DNA of 64,000 nt from Micromonospora alfalfae. GTDB taxonomy: Bacteria > Actinomycetota > Actinomycetes > Mycobacteriales > Micromonosporaceae. Below, piece by piece: positions 49,695-57,482 of this stretch. Each line of letters opens with the position of its first letter. The stretch's first letter is position 1. The notes under the pieces are model-generated. The model worked only from the letters and a program-made list of their open reading frames with translations, was not told where the DNA came from and did not search any database. Both the position numbers and the translations under genes were made by a program. Location: positions 124,001 through 188,000 of the forward strand of contig NZ_JAKKFH010000025.1 in the NCBI RefSeq assembly GCF_022230925.1, in the 5' to 3' direction.

Positions 49695-50958
49695 TCGCGA
49701 AGGGTCGATCAACTGTTTCGGCCTCCAAGTCGTCGCCGTCGGCGGTGAGCACCGAGCGCGGAACGTTGTTCAGCACCTTCCGCACCGTGCGGTCGGAGGT
49801 GCGGGCGATCTGCGCGAGACGCGGATTCTTGGCACCCGGCTCGGTCTTCCAAGCGGCGATCACGCGGGCCACGAGTTCCGGGTTGACGCCCTCAACGGCC
49901 GGCACGTCTTCCACCTCTACGGCCGGAACGGGCGCCGGATTGGCGGTGACACCCTTCCGGGTGTTCCGCCTCGGGGCCGGAACAGCGGCGGGGGTGTTCT
50001 TCCGGGCAGCGTCGTCCACCTTCCGGGCCAACCGGTCGTGAGCGGCGCGCACCCGTTCCAGCTCGTCCACCACTGCCTGCCGGGACTCCTGAACCGCCGA
50101 CGTGTGCTGCTCGGCAGTCAACTTCTCGGCAATGGCCCGCTCCGCCGCGGCGCGCGCCTCATCGAGCTGACCTGCGGTTCTGGCCGCAAGCTCGGACGCT
50201 TCGGCTGCTTGGGTTCGGGCGTCACGAGCGGATGCGCGAACCTCGTCGAGGGTGGAACGCAGCCGGTCGGTGGTGGTGTTGTGGGCGCTGGTGAGGCGGT
50301 CGAGTTCCGCCCGGAACCCGGCGTCGGCTTCCGCCTGCTCTTCCGCGACAGCAAGCCGGAACGCCTCGTGGTCGTTCCGGGCCCGCAGGGCGTCCGCTTC
50401 CGCCTTTCCGCGTGCCGCCTCTTCCGCGTTGGCGCGCTCCTCGGCAGACTTGCGGGCCGCCTCTTCCGCCCGCACCTTCGCCGCAAGGTCGGTGTTCTTC
50501 CGGGTCGCCTCGGCGAGGTCGGCGCGCGTCTTCCGGAGGTCTTCCGTCTTCCGGGTCGCCTCGGCGGCGGCCTCGATCTCGTCTCGGGTCTTTCCGGTGA
50601 GGGCCTTCACGCGGACGACGACGATGGGGGCGATGCAGGCGACCGCCATGACCAAACCCCACGGGGTCTCTTCGCCGTCGGTGATGAACACGGGAACGAG
50701 GTGAACGGCGACTTGGCAGAACAGCATCAGGCACAGGCTGATGCCGACGTCGAGCCATCGGCGCTTGTGGAACGCGGTGACAACGTAGACGTCGATCATC
50801 ACCGGGAACATCCAGGCGACGTACCAGACGAAGTGCGCCATGACGGCTAGGTCGAACTCGCCCTTCGCGGTGAGGGCGACGGCGGTGGCGAGGGCGATGC
50901 GTTGCCCCCAGACGGCGGCGCTGTCGGTGTGCTGCTCGTTCTCTGCCACGTTGGTCAC
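49684..50958 (-). CDS. DUF2637 membrane protein with coiled coil and HTH-like end (SpdB-like)
   Basis: 424 residues, ATG 50958 with GGAGGTGA-type site. N-terminal about 120 residues are DUF2637, with four membrane segments (AHFVWYVAWMFPVMIDVYVV is the recognisable part), followed by some 190 residues of Ala/Glu/Arg-rich coiled coil and a C-terminal ARTSDRTVRKVLNN helix-turn-helix-like segment. DUF2637 proteins accompany TraB-type translocases on actinomycete plasmids and are thought to help plasmid spread. First gene of the minus-strand transfer operon. Confidence 0.82.
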   Translation of the reverse strand: MTNVAENEQHTDSAAVWGQRIALATAVALTAKGEFDLAVMAHFVWYVAWMFPVMIDVYVVTAFHKRRWLDVGISLCLMLFCQVAVHLVPVFITDGEETPWGLVMAVACIAPIVVVRVKALTGKTRDEIEAAAEATRKTEDLRKTRADLAEATRKNTDLAAKVRAEEAARKSAEERANAEEAARGKAEADALRARNDHEAFRLAVAEEQAEADAGFRAELDRLTSAHNTTTDRLRSTLDEVRASARDARTQAAEASELAARTAGQLDEARAAAERAIAEKLTAEQHTSAVQESRQAVVDELERVRAAHDRLARKVDDAARKNTPAAVPAPRRNTRKGVTANPAPVPAVEVEDVPAVEGVNPELVARVIAAWKTEPGAKNPRLAQIARTSDRTVRKVLNNVPRSVLTADGDDLEAETVDRPFANAR

Positions 50959-50997
50959 CTCCCCAGGCGCTTCCGGTCGTTCAAGGTCACGGGATAG

Positions 50998-51011
50998 ACA
51001 CTAGCACTGGT
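50998..51011. promoter_or_regulatory. Operator-like CTAG site between transfer operon and HTH gene
   Basis: ACACTAGCACTGGT lies 40 bp before the transfer operon start and resembles GCACTAGCAC at 40811 and AGCACTAGTCAC at 58723. A second half-like CCACTAGGGC follows at about 51026. Possible member of the same operator set. Confidence 0.4.
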
Positions 51012-51071
51012 CGGGACGATAGGGCCACTAGGGCTATACGGGTTACACGATGCACAAGGTATGGTCAGGGT

Positions 51072-51476
51072 GTGCAAGGTTCCGTGCCCCCGGCACCAGA
51101 TGAGCAACTTGCCTCGGATTCGCCGTTACGATCACGGCCAACGAGGGCGAGGGGGCGACGCGTGGGCGGGCCAGAGCGGGTCGATGAGCAGGAACGAGCC
51201 GACATCGAACGGCGCTTGACCGCCGGCGAGTGGTTGAAGATCGGCGAGCTGATGGTGTTGTTCGCCAATCCGAACGGGAAGCCCGCTGGTCGGTCGAGCG
51301 TGGACCGGTGGTTGCGCAACGGGGCAACGTTCGGCAGCACCCGCATCAAGATCCGCTACACGATCGACCCGTCGGGCGACCGGTACAGCCACCCTGAGGA
51401 CATCGCCCAGGTGTTGGCGGAGTCCCGCAAGGTGCGCACCGTGGATCACCCCGACGGTGTTCCCAACCAGTCGTAG
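51072..51476 (+). CDS. Helix-turn-helix DNA-binding protein
   Basis: 134 residues, GTG. After a disordered front, RLTAGEWLKIGELMVLFANP and SSVDRWLRNGATFGSTRIKI form a MerR/excisionase-like helix-turn-helix with a beta wing (IRYTIDPSGDRYSHPEDIAQ). It faces away from the transfer operon across a shared intergenic region and may regulate it. Confidence 0.66.
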   Translation: MQGSVPPAPDEQLASDSPLRSRPTRARGRRVGGPERVDEQERADIERRLTAGEWLKIGELMVLFANPNGKPAGRSSVDRWLRNGATFGSTRIKIRYTIDPSGDRYSHPEDIAQVLAESRKVRTVDHPDGVPNQS

Positions 51477-51656
51477 CCGCATCGGTTACCCCCTCATGAG
51501 TGCCTGCCGTGCTGTTGAAGCCAGCGTGATCCGGGCCACCCGGCGCCGGAACGGCGTTCGCACGGCATCCGGTGGGCGGCTTGTGGGCGTCGCCCAGCAG
51601 ACGCCCATACGCTGGCCTGTGAACGCCAACGCATCGACCAGTCGGGGGCGGCAACC

Positions 51657-53060
51657 ATGACAGGCATCGAGGCACCGAACCGGCTCGCCGAACTACGGCT
51701 AGCGGCGGCTCTCACCCAGCAGGAGGTTGCTGACCGGGTGGGGCCGGCTGTGTCTGCCGGTCAGGTGTCTCGGTGGGAGCGGGGCGAGCAGGCCCCGTCG
51801 TTCCGGTATCGGCATCGGCTGGCGGATGTGTTCGGGGTGCCTGTGGCGCAGCTCGGCATCCCCGCCCCGTCGGCGCCGGTTCCCCGTCAACGGTCGAGCG
51901 CAGAGGACGAGTGGTCTGTGGGCGATGAGCAGGATCCGCGGGTGTCGCAGTCGCAGGATGAGTGGCGGCGGGTTCGCCGCCTGTTGAACGGCAACCGGCA
52001 CCACCTGGCGCAAACCGCCTCAGGGTTGTACCCGCACGCCGCAGTGGGGTCAACGGGCCTGGTTGCCGGCCCGGGTTGGATCCCCGACACGCCGGTCGAC
52101 TTGGCGGAGGTGACGATCGCCGAAATGCCGGCCGCTCCCCCACCGCTGTTCGACGGCTCGGAGCGTGAGGCGGCCCGGGTGCTGCCGGACGAGTCGCTGA
52201 TGCGGACGTACCCGAGGTACACGCGGGCGATCCGTGACCTGATGCCGCCGCGCCTGTTTGAGGACCGGCACGCGTGGCGGCTGCTCGACGTCGACTGGTC
52301 ACGCGGCCAGCTCGGGTTCGGGGACACCACGTACTTCGGGTGCGCGGACGTGTTTGAGGCTGTGGCGCACGAGCTGGCTTATGTGGCGTTGGACGCGGAC
52401 GGCAACCCGGCGTCGGATCCGGTGTTGCGGGATTTGCCGTACCGGCGGCTGCTCGGGTCACCGTTCGACCTCAGCCGGCGGCCTGTGATGCCGGCCATCT
52501 CAACCCTGACGATCCGCCGTGACGGGGACCGGGCCGAGTTCTTGTTGCATCGCCGTGACCCTCGGGCGGTGGCCGCAGCCGGCGGCATGTTGCAGGTGAT
52601 CCCCAGCGGCATTTTCCAACCGTCGTCGTTGCTACCGGCCGCCCGGCAAGCGGACTTCGACTTGTGGCGCAACATCCAACGGGAGTTCTCCGAAGAGTTG
52701 TTGGGGATGGCGGAAGCGGACGGGCACGGGCAACCGGTGGATTACGCGTCGGGGCCGTTCGGGGTGCTCGATGAGGCGCGGGCCGCCGAGAAGCTGACCG
52801 TGTCGTGCCTGGGGGTCGCGTTGGACGCCCTCACGCTGGTCGGGGAAATCCTGACCGTGCTGGTGGTCGACGCCGAGGTGTTCGACGGGCTGGCTGCTGA
52901 CTTCGTCGAACGCAACGACGAAGGCATGGTCATGGGTGAGCGGTTCCCATTCACGCAGGACGGGGTGCGGTCGCTACTCGACTCGGGAAAGGTCGCGCCC
53001 GCCGGGGCCGGGTGCCTGGAGTTGGCGTGGCGGTGGCGGGACGTGCTGCTGCCAAGTTAG
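51657..53060 (+). CDS. XRE-family regulator with Nudix-like C-terminal domain
   Basis: 467 residues, ATG. HTH at about 8-60 (LAELRLAAALTQQEVADRVG, GQVSRWERGEQAPSF). The C-terminal half shows a Nudix-type fold: GGMLQVIPSGIFQP and the box remnant NIQREFSEELLG, matching R-E-x-x-E-E-x-x-G but lacking the first Gly-x5-Glu. Such fusions may sense nucleotide-sugar or NAD-like ligands and control transcription; here the incomplete box suggests binding without hydrolysis. A hairpin terminator follows. Confidence 0.75.
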   Translation: MTGIEAPNRLAELRLAAALTQQEVADRVGPAVSAGQVSRWERGEQAPSFRYRHRLADVFGVPVAQLGIPAPSAPVPRQRSSAEDEWSVGDEQDPRVSQSQDEWRRVRRLLNGNRHHLAQTASGLYPHAAVGSTGLVAGPGWIPDTPVDLAEVTIAEMPAAPPPLFDGSEREAARVLPDESLMRTYPRYTRAIRDLMPPRLFEDRHAWRLLDVDWSRGQLGFGDTTYFGCADVFEAVAHELAYVALDADGNPASDPVLRDLPYRRLLGSPFDLSRRPVMPAISTLTIRRDGDRAEFLLHRRDPRAVAAAGGMLQVIPSGIFQPSSLLPAARQADFDLWRNIQREFSEELLGMAEADGHGQPVDYASGPFGVLDEARAAEKLTVSCLGVALDALTLVGEILTVLVVDAEVFDGLAADFVERNDEGMVMGERFPFTQDGVRSLLDSGKVAPAGAGCLELAWRWRDVLLPS

Positions 53061-53089
53061 GAGCAACTAGCAGCAAGCTAGGAGCAAAG

Positions 53090-53122
53090 CGAAGCCCCGG
53101 ACCGGTGACGGCCGGGGCTTCG
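53090..53122 (+). terminator. Terminator after XRE-Nudix gene
   Basis: Perfect 11-bp repeat CGAAGCCCCGG (53090-53100) / CCGGGGCTTCG (53112-53122), 11-base loop, 30 bp after the stop codon. Confidence 0.75.
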
Positions 53123-53437
53123 TCGTGTCGGCCCCTCCTACCTCGGCGGGAACGCACCTCTCGCCCTGTTCGGCGATTTCTCCCGCTGTCGCTTTCGGCC
53201 GTGCGATTTCCCGGTAGTGAAAGCGGAGCCTTTCCAAAGGGTAAGGGGCCAACCCGCGCCTACGGGACAGCCCCTTGCCGGCGACCCAAGCCCGGTGGTG
53301 TGCGCCGCGACCAGCATCGAATGTTTACTGCCTGTCCGGCAAGCCGCGGGCCGGAACTGTCAACAACTCCGGGGGCCCGCGGAGGCCCGTCTGGGTCCGC
53401 TGCCTGTCGCCGGGTAGCCCATCCCGGGGGCACGATT

Positions 53438-53469
53438 GAGGCCACCCGCCATCACGGCTGGGTGGCCTC
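53438..53469 (+). terminator. Stem-loop before the 4-TM protein gene
   Basis: GAGGCCACCC (53438-53447) / GGGTGGCCTC (53460-53469), 12-base loop. The arms match the first ten bases of the stem at 40295, so the two terminators may share ancestry. Confidence 0.6.
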
Positions 53470-53521
53470 GTCTAGCCGCTGACGACACCGGAACGCTTGC
53501 CTCGGCTTGTACCCTCAGGCC

Positions 53522-54448
53522 GTGCACCCAGCCAGGTGGATCCTGTGGGCGGACATCTACCACACATGGTGGCAACTCTGGCAGACCTGGGCGGACGGCC
53601 AACAAGTCAACGGCGAACACCTCGGCCCATGGACTGTCCTTGCGTGGGGGCGAGCCGGGAAGCTGATGCAATTCGCCGCCGGTCTAGTAGTCGTTGTGGA
53701 CCTCCTCAACCCCGAGAAGTTGCGCCGCAAAGGCCAAGCCGCCACGCAGAACATCCGCGACCACCGGGCGAAACTCCGACAGCAACAAAAGATCAAGTCC
53801 CTGCTCGACGTTGAGACCAGGGCGTTCAAAGGTCTCACCGAACAACGGATCTACGGCACCACAGACCCGTTACACACGGCGTACCTCAGGGCGGACCCGC
53901 CACTGGCCGGACCGGGCCCACCATTCACCGACACTGCCTACCAGCAGCTTTGGCAAGACTTGAATGCACGGCTGCCTCAGTCACAGTTCGGCGGGGCACG
54001 GTTGACAGACGACGGTGTGCGCCCGGCGATCGAACAAGAGGTTCGCAGGTGCATGCAGCGGAGCCTGCCGCCTGAGGACTTCGCGCTGCTGGTCGCAACC
54101 AGCGACCGTATAAGACTGGTGAAGACCGTTTTGTGGTTCGTTGGGCTCACCCTGGGGCTCGTGGTCCCCGCCACGATCCTGACGGATGTGCCGTCGCTGC
54201 CTGCGATGCTCCTGTTCCTCCTGATCGCCTGCCTGATCATCTCCGCGGCAGTGTTCGCTAACGCGGTTGAGGCGGTCGGAACAACATGGTTGGCGTTGGC
54301 CCCGCACATCGCACGCTCGTTGCCCGCAATGGCCGCGGGGACCGTGCTGGCCAGCCTCCTCGACAAGACCCGACCCCTTCACGTCCTGCGGTGGGTGGCG
54401 CTGGCCTTGTTCGTTGTGGGTTTCCACTTCGACTTGCTGGCGTCGTGA
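53522..54448 (+). CDS. Membrane protein with C-terminal TM segments
   Basis: 308 residues from GTG 53522 (a TTG 15 bases upstream is possible). Soluble N-terminal 195 residues (Trp-rich front WADIYHTWWQLWQTWADG, then a basic helix), followed by about four membrane segments (LVKTVLWFVGLTLGLVVPAT, MLLFLLIACLIISAAVFA, and two more near the end). It stands alone between structured DNA and the leftward operon. Might act in superinfection exclusion or signalling; no family recognised. Confidence 0.65.
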   Translation: MHPARWILWADIYHTWWQLWQTWADGQQVNGEHLGPWTVLAWGRAGKLMQFAAGLVVVVDLLNPEKLRRKGQAATQNIRDHRAKLRQQQKIKSLLDVETRAFKGLTEQRIYGTTDPLHTAYLRADPPLAGPGPPFTDTAYQQLWQDLNARLPQSQFGGARLTDDGVRPAIEQEVRRCMQRSLPPEDFALLVATSDRIRLVKTVLWFVGLTLGLVVPATILTDVPSLPAMLLFLLIACLIISAAVFANAVEAVGTTWLALAPHIARSLPAMAAGTVLASLLDKTRPLHVLRWVALALFVVGFHFDLLAS

Positions 54449-54475
54449 CTGCGCTGCCGGGCTACGCTCGCCTAC

Positions 54476-54736
54476 GTGAAGGTGCTGCTCAGGGGTGGTC
54501 CCGCCGACGGTCGTGTCGTCAACGGCGGCGGTGAGACGGTGGTGCGCGGTGCGTGCCTGTACGAGGCGACCGGGCAGCGGGCCAACCACCGGGGCAAGGA
54601 GTTGCCGGTGTACGGGCACCGGCCATTCGGTAGCCGAGCTGGGCGAGGGCCGCGTTCACCCGCTCGGCCCACTGCCCCGGCCAGCCCAACGGCCTGCGCG
54701 TGGTCGGCACAGGGACGGTGCGACCGGCGACGGTGA
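54476..54736 (+). CDS. GGPxDG-motif small protein (copy 3), overlapping a minus gene
   Basis: 86 residues from GTG 54476: MKVLLRGGPADGRVVNGGGE, then RGACLYEATGQRANHRGKEL. The first 50 residues fit the GGPxDG type; the rest is Arg/Pro-rich and lies opposite the end of the gene read leftwards to 54519, so the true C-terminus is uncertain. Confidence 0.5.
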   Translation: MKVLLRGGPADGRVVNGGGETVVRGACLYEATGQRANHRGKELPVYGHRPFGSRAGRGPRSPARPTAPASPTACAWSAQGRCDRRR

Positions 54737-55088
54737 CCGTGGATTCGGGCGTGAGCCTGCCGTGGTCGTCGTGGGTGACGACGGCGACGTGTTCGGTTCC
54801 GTCCCACAGCGCCTTGGCGGCGGCGGCGACGGCGCTGTCAATGAACTTGGGGTGCGCCGACGTCCAGCCCTCCGGCAGTTCGGCTCGGATCTCGGCGACG
54901 AGGGCCTGCCGGGTGGACTCGCTCTGGTGGAGGCTCAGCATGTGATCGAGCCCGTACATGCTCCGTTGGCGGACGAGGCTGCGGGAGACGCGTTCGGCGA
55001 TGTCGCCACGCACCTGGGCGAGTGGGATGAGCGGGCTGAGGGCGTTGTAGGCGGCCCGGTAGGCGGCGGGGTCCACGCGCTCGGTCAT
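54519..55088 (-). CDS. Hypothetical 189-aa protein, end of leftward operon
   Basis: ATG 55088 overlaps the previous stop. Helical first half (ERVDPAAYRAAYNALSPLIP) and a central beta part HVAVVTHDDHGRLTPESTVT. Its final 45 residues (GARTPATPCPGGWPAARSPR) are low complexity and antisense to the GGPxDG gene; the ancestral stop may lie earlier. Function unknown. Confidence 0.55.
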   Translation of the reverse strand: MTERVDPAAYRAAYNALSPLIPLAQVRGDIAERVSRSLVRQRSMYGLDHMLSLHQSESTRQALVAEIRAELPEGWTSAHPKFIDSAVAAAAKALWDGTEHVAVVTHDDHGRLTPESTVTVAGRTVPVPTTRRPLGWPGQWAERVNAALAQLGYRMAGARTPATPCPGGWPAARSPRTGTHRAPPSHRRR

Positions 55089-55357
55089 GACGCCTCCTTG
55101 CCGGTCTTGGGCCGCACTCGCGTCTCGACGGCGAGCTTCGGCTTGTACTTCTTGATCACGGTTTCTTGGGCGACACCGAACACGTCGGCGATGGCCTGCC
55201 ACGTCACCCCGGCGTTACGGCAGGCGGCCACATGCTCCACGTCCAGGGCGTCGAGCTTGGCGCGTTCCCGGTCGAGCTGGGCGCGTGCGGGGGCGGTGTC
55301 GGCGCGGTGCGCGGCCAGGGCTGCCAGCGCCTCATCCTTGGCGGTCACTGTGATCAC
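55085..55357 (-). CDS. Small helix-turn-helix protein
   Basis: 90 residues. Front coiled coil (ARAQLDRERAKLDALDVEHV) followed by AACRNAGVTWQAIADVFGVA and TVIKKYKPKL, a compact helix-turn-helix like homing-endonuclease or resolvase DNA-binding ends. Architecture (helix, then HTH with A-G-V-x-W/Q) recalls the two paralogous regulators at 40871 and 58804, though more distant. Confidence 0.62.
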   Translation of the reverse strand: MITVTAKDEALAALAAHRADTAPARAQLDRERAKLDALDVEHVAACRNAGVTWQAIADVFGVAQETVIKKYKPKLAVETRVRPKTGKEAS

Positions 55358-55632
55358 TTCCCGTCCGACTCGATCTGCGCGAATAGCGGTGCCAACTTCT
55401 GGGCCACAAAGCGGCTCAGCCAGTCCCGTTCGTGCTGCTCGCGGTCGCCGTCGTTCCAGTAGTCACCGGGCTGCTCGTCGAGTTCGCCCTTCCGGTCGGT
55501 GACGTCCCACCGGGCGAGTTCGGCGTCGCCGAAGTTGAGCACGACGAACATGCGGTGGCCGTCGCGGAAGTCGTGCTCGATGGTCGCGTTGAGGGTGACC
55601 GGGTCCGGAATGCTGAGGTGCACGTCGCTCAC
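55354..55632 (-). CDS. Hypothetical 92-aa protein
   Basis: Overlaps both neighbours by 4 bp. Beta-rich front (VHLSIPDPVTLNATIEHDFR, MFVVLNFGDAELARWDVT) and helical acidic end with WLSRFVAQKLAPLFAQI. Soluble; no family recognised. Confidence 0.55.
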   Translation of the reverse strand: MSDVHLSIPDPVTLNATIEHDFRDGHRMFVVLNFGDAELARWDVTDRKGELDEQPGDYWNDGDREQHERDWLSRFVAQKLAPLFAQIESDGK

Positions 55633-56003
55633 CTCCCCTCAGTGAACTGGTCGGCGGGTGCCATCCACGGGCCGATGATCTGCGTGCCGTCGACCAGCAC
55701 CCGCACCTCCCGGAATACGGCGGTCGCGTGGGCGATGTCCGTCTCACCAGCCTCCCGCCCCTTGGCACGGTGGCGGTTGTCGTGGGCGGCGTGCTTGCGG
55801 GCGTCTTCCTCGTCCAGTTCGTCGAAGTAGCGGACTTCCCCGTCGCCGTAGGTGATGGCGTTGGCCCACTCGATGCGGGACGGTTCGGCGATGAGGGCGT
55901 GGTCGCCGGTGAGGATGCGGTTGGCGGCGTCCCGCACGTCGGGGTTGGGGCTGGTGCGGGCGTGCTGGGCGAGCGCGAGCACGTCGGTGTGAAAGGCGGT
56001 CAT
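55629..56003 (-). CDS. Hypothetical 124-aa protein
   Basis: Starts MTAFHTDVLALAQHARTSPN. Alpha/beta with VRYFDELDEEDARKHAAHD and VFREVRVLVDGTQIIGPWMA. Coupled to the downstream gene. Unknown function. Confidence 0.55.
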   Translation of the reverse strand: MTAFHTDVLALAQHARTSPNPDVRDAANRILTGDHALIAEPSRIEWANAITYGDGEVRYFDELDEEDARKHAAHDNRHRAKGREAGETDIAHATAVFREVRVLVDGTQIIGPWMAPADQFTEGR

Positions 56004-56006
56004 CGG

Positions 56007-56303
56007 TCAGTCTCCCTGCTCGCCGCAGGCGCATTCGTGGATGTTGTCGCACTCGCAGGTGCAGTAGCCCAGCTCCTCATCGCACTGGTCGCAGATTTCG
56101 TTGCCTCGGGCACGGTCGAGGAACAGGTGCCGGGCGAGACGTTCCCGCGCGCCCGTTCCGGTGATGCGGGCCAGCTCGGCGGCGTAGTCGTCACGCTGCT
56201 GCCGCATCCGGCCCAGGTCGGCCTCCACGTCCGATCGGGCACGCCTCAGCCCATGGGGGTCAGCGAGTTCATTTGCCACCTGACGAAAGAATGATTCAGC
56301 CAC
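56007..56303 (-). CDS. Hypothetical 98-aa protein with Cys-rich end
   Basis: Helical front two thirds (VANELADPHGLRRARSDVEA), then ICDQCDEELGYCTCECDNIH with seven Cys in the last 30 residues, likely two zinc sites. Overlaps the upstream gene by 8 bp. Unknown role. Confidence 0.55.
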   Translation of the reverse strand: MAESFFRQVANELADPHGLRRARSDVEADLGRMRQQRDDYAAELARITGTGARERLARHLFLDRARGNEICDQCDEELGYCTCECDNIHECACGEQGD

Positions 56304-56808
56304 GATCGGCCCCTTTCAGCAGTCCGGCCGCGTCCAGTTCGGCGGCGATCTTCTCGGCGGTGCGCCACTCCTGCTGGCACTGCAACACGTTCACCGCCTG
56401 CTCCCGGAAGCCCACGCCAGGCTGCGGTTTCGCCCACCCGCCAGCGAGTAGCCCCGAGTTGGAGAGGGTTCGCGCGTTCATCTCGGCGCGCTGCCGCAGC
56501 TTGAACGTGCCGGTCAGGTGCGGCTCGATGATGTCGGCGGCCCGGTCAATGATGCTGCGGTCAGCCATTTCAACCTCCTTCTGGGCGATCCGCGCGAGCG
56601 CTTCCCGCTTCGCCTGCGGGCCGACGGGCACGCGGGTGAGCATTCCGCCGTTGCCGAGCAGGTCGTCAATCTCAGCGTCGGTCATGGTGTCGTCCAACCC
56701 GTTAGTCCACGCGTTGACGTCACCCTTGGTCCAGGTGGTCCAGAACGTCTGCACCTCAGCGCCGACGGGCAGATCCTTCGCGGACTTCGTCTCCTGCGGC
56801 ATGGTCAC
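56296..56808 (-). CDS. Hypothetical 170-aa protein with strong internal ribosome site
   Basis: Front half folds around VGAEVQTFWTTWTKGDVNAW; second half begins MADRSIIDRAADIIEPHLTG. Just before that Met (56568) the DNA reads AAGGAGGTTGAA, a full match to the 16S anti-SD, so a second product of 90 residues may be made. The bases also simply encode Lys-Glu-Val, so this may be chance. Confidence 0.55.
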   Translation of the reverse strand: MTMPQETKSAKDLPVGAEVQTFWTTWTKGDVNAWTNGLDDTMTDAEIDDLLGNGGMLTRVPVGPQAKREALARIAQKEVEMADRSIIDRAADIIEPHLTGTFKLRQRAEMNARTLSNSGLLAGGWAKPQPGVGFREQAVNVLQCQQEWRTAEKIAAELDAAGLLKGADRG

Positions 56809-57119
56809 TGCCCTTCCTCGCCGGTGGGCACGCCCATCGCCTCTTGCAGATCACTAACGAACACGAACCGCTTGCCGTCTTCGTTGATCCAGCACTTCAC
56901 TGTCGCGACCTTCATCGCCTTGACTCGCTCGGCGGACAGCTCCTGCGCGGCTCGGTCGTGCATGTCGCGGTAGCGCTCACCCCACGCGGTCTTCTTGGCA
57001 AGTTCGCGCTTGAGTCGGGCGTTCTCGTCGCGTAGCTGCTGGGTCTCGGCGTTGGTGCCGAGGTCGCCTGCGAGAGCGGAAAGCAGTTGCCGGCCGAAGC
57101 TGGAAGCCTGCTTGGTCAT
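56805..57119 (-). CDS. Coiled-coil protein (104 aa)
   Basis: ATG 57119 with AGGGAGA upstream. Heptad-rich middle (NAETQQLRDENARLKRELAK) then VKCWINEDGKRFVFVSDLQE. Preceded on the same strand by the tRNA-like minihelix (57157-57202). Function unknown. Confidence 0.58.
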   Translation of the reverse strand: MTKQASSFGRQLLSALAGDLGTNAETQQLRDENARLKRELAKKTAWGERYRDMHDRAAQELSAERVKAMKVATVKCWINEDGKRFVFVSDLQEAMGVPTGEEGQ

Positions 57120-57156
57120 CTCGGTTCTCCCTGCTGCTGGTCGGGTTCGGTGTTGT

Positions 57157-57202
57157 GCCCTCGGCTGGTTTCGAACCAGCACCGTCACGGCGGGGCGAGG
57201 GC
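57157..57202 (-). other. tRNA-like minihelix (acceptor stem plus T-arm)
   Basis: Read leftwards: GCCCTCG (57202-57196), a 15-base stretch with a CCG-TGA-CGG mini-hairpin, then a T-arm GCTGG-TTCGAAA-CCAGC (57180-57164), then CGAGGGC (57163-57157) completing a perfect 7-bp acceptor stem. The T-loop TTCGAAA is canonical. There is no D-arm or anticodon arm, and CAA, not CCA, follows the discriminator A. It lies between two genes of the leftward operon. Confidence 0.5.
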
Positions 57203-57210
57203 TAAGTAGT

Positions 57211-57405
57211 TCAGAAGGTGTCGAGCACCTTGTCGGCGGCGATGACACTGGTGACGGTGCGCCCAAACCACTGCACCCGAACGCCGGTAGTGCCGTGGCT
57301 GTCGATCGGCTTGTCGGTGAAACTGATCGCCTCGACGACGCGGTTATCGTTGAAGCCAAGCTTCACGCCGTCGCCCCGCCTGAGGTTCGCGGCCATCTTC
57401 TTCAT
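57211..57405 (-). CDS. Small beta-rich protein (64 aa)
   Basis: ATG 57405 after CAGGGGGCA; in-frame starts further upstream are possible. Reads MKKMAANLRRGDGVKLGFND, then VEAISFTDKPIDSHGTTGVR, an SH3-like barrel pattern (RGDGVKL, VRVQWFGR). Unknown function; shape similar to the 57689 gene. Confidence 0.55.
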   Translation of the reverse strand: MKKMAANLRRGDGVKLGFNDNRVVEAISFTDKPIDSHGTTGVRVQWFGRTVTSVIAADKVLDTF

Positions 57406-57482
57406 GCCTGCTGCCCCCTGCTGCTCGTTGGGTTGTTCGGTGTTGTCACCGGTCCGGACCACGACGTCCGGGCTTGCGGCCT

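Larger units (their letters stand above)
53061..53521. other. 460-bp structured intergenic region
   Basis: No convincing gene on either strand. Contains TAGGAGCAA twice (53058-53066, 53079-53087) around CTAGCAGCAAGCTAG; terminator hairpins at 53090 and 53438; and two further hairpins: AAGGGGC (53244-53250)/GCCCCTT (53271-53277) enclosing CCCG/CGGG, and CCGCGGGCC (53344-53352)/GGCCCGCGG (53374-53382). Could hold a small RNA, a replication origin or an attachment site; none is proven. Confidence 0.5.

Noticed and set aside
49657..50850. 397-residue plus-strand frame
   Set aside because: Antisense to the DUF2637 gene, whose membrane segments and coiled coil are convincing; the plus frame is Gly/Arg-rich noise.
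51457..51660. Plus-strand frame before the XRE-Nudix gene
   Set aside because: No ribosome site, composition like non-coding DNA, and it overlaps the likely promoter region of the regulator.
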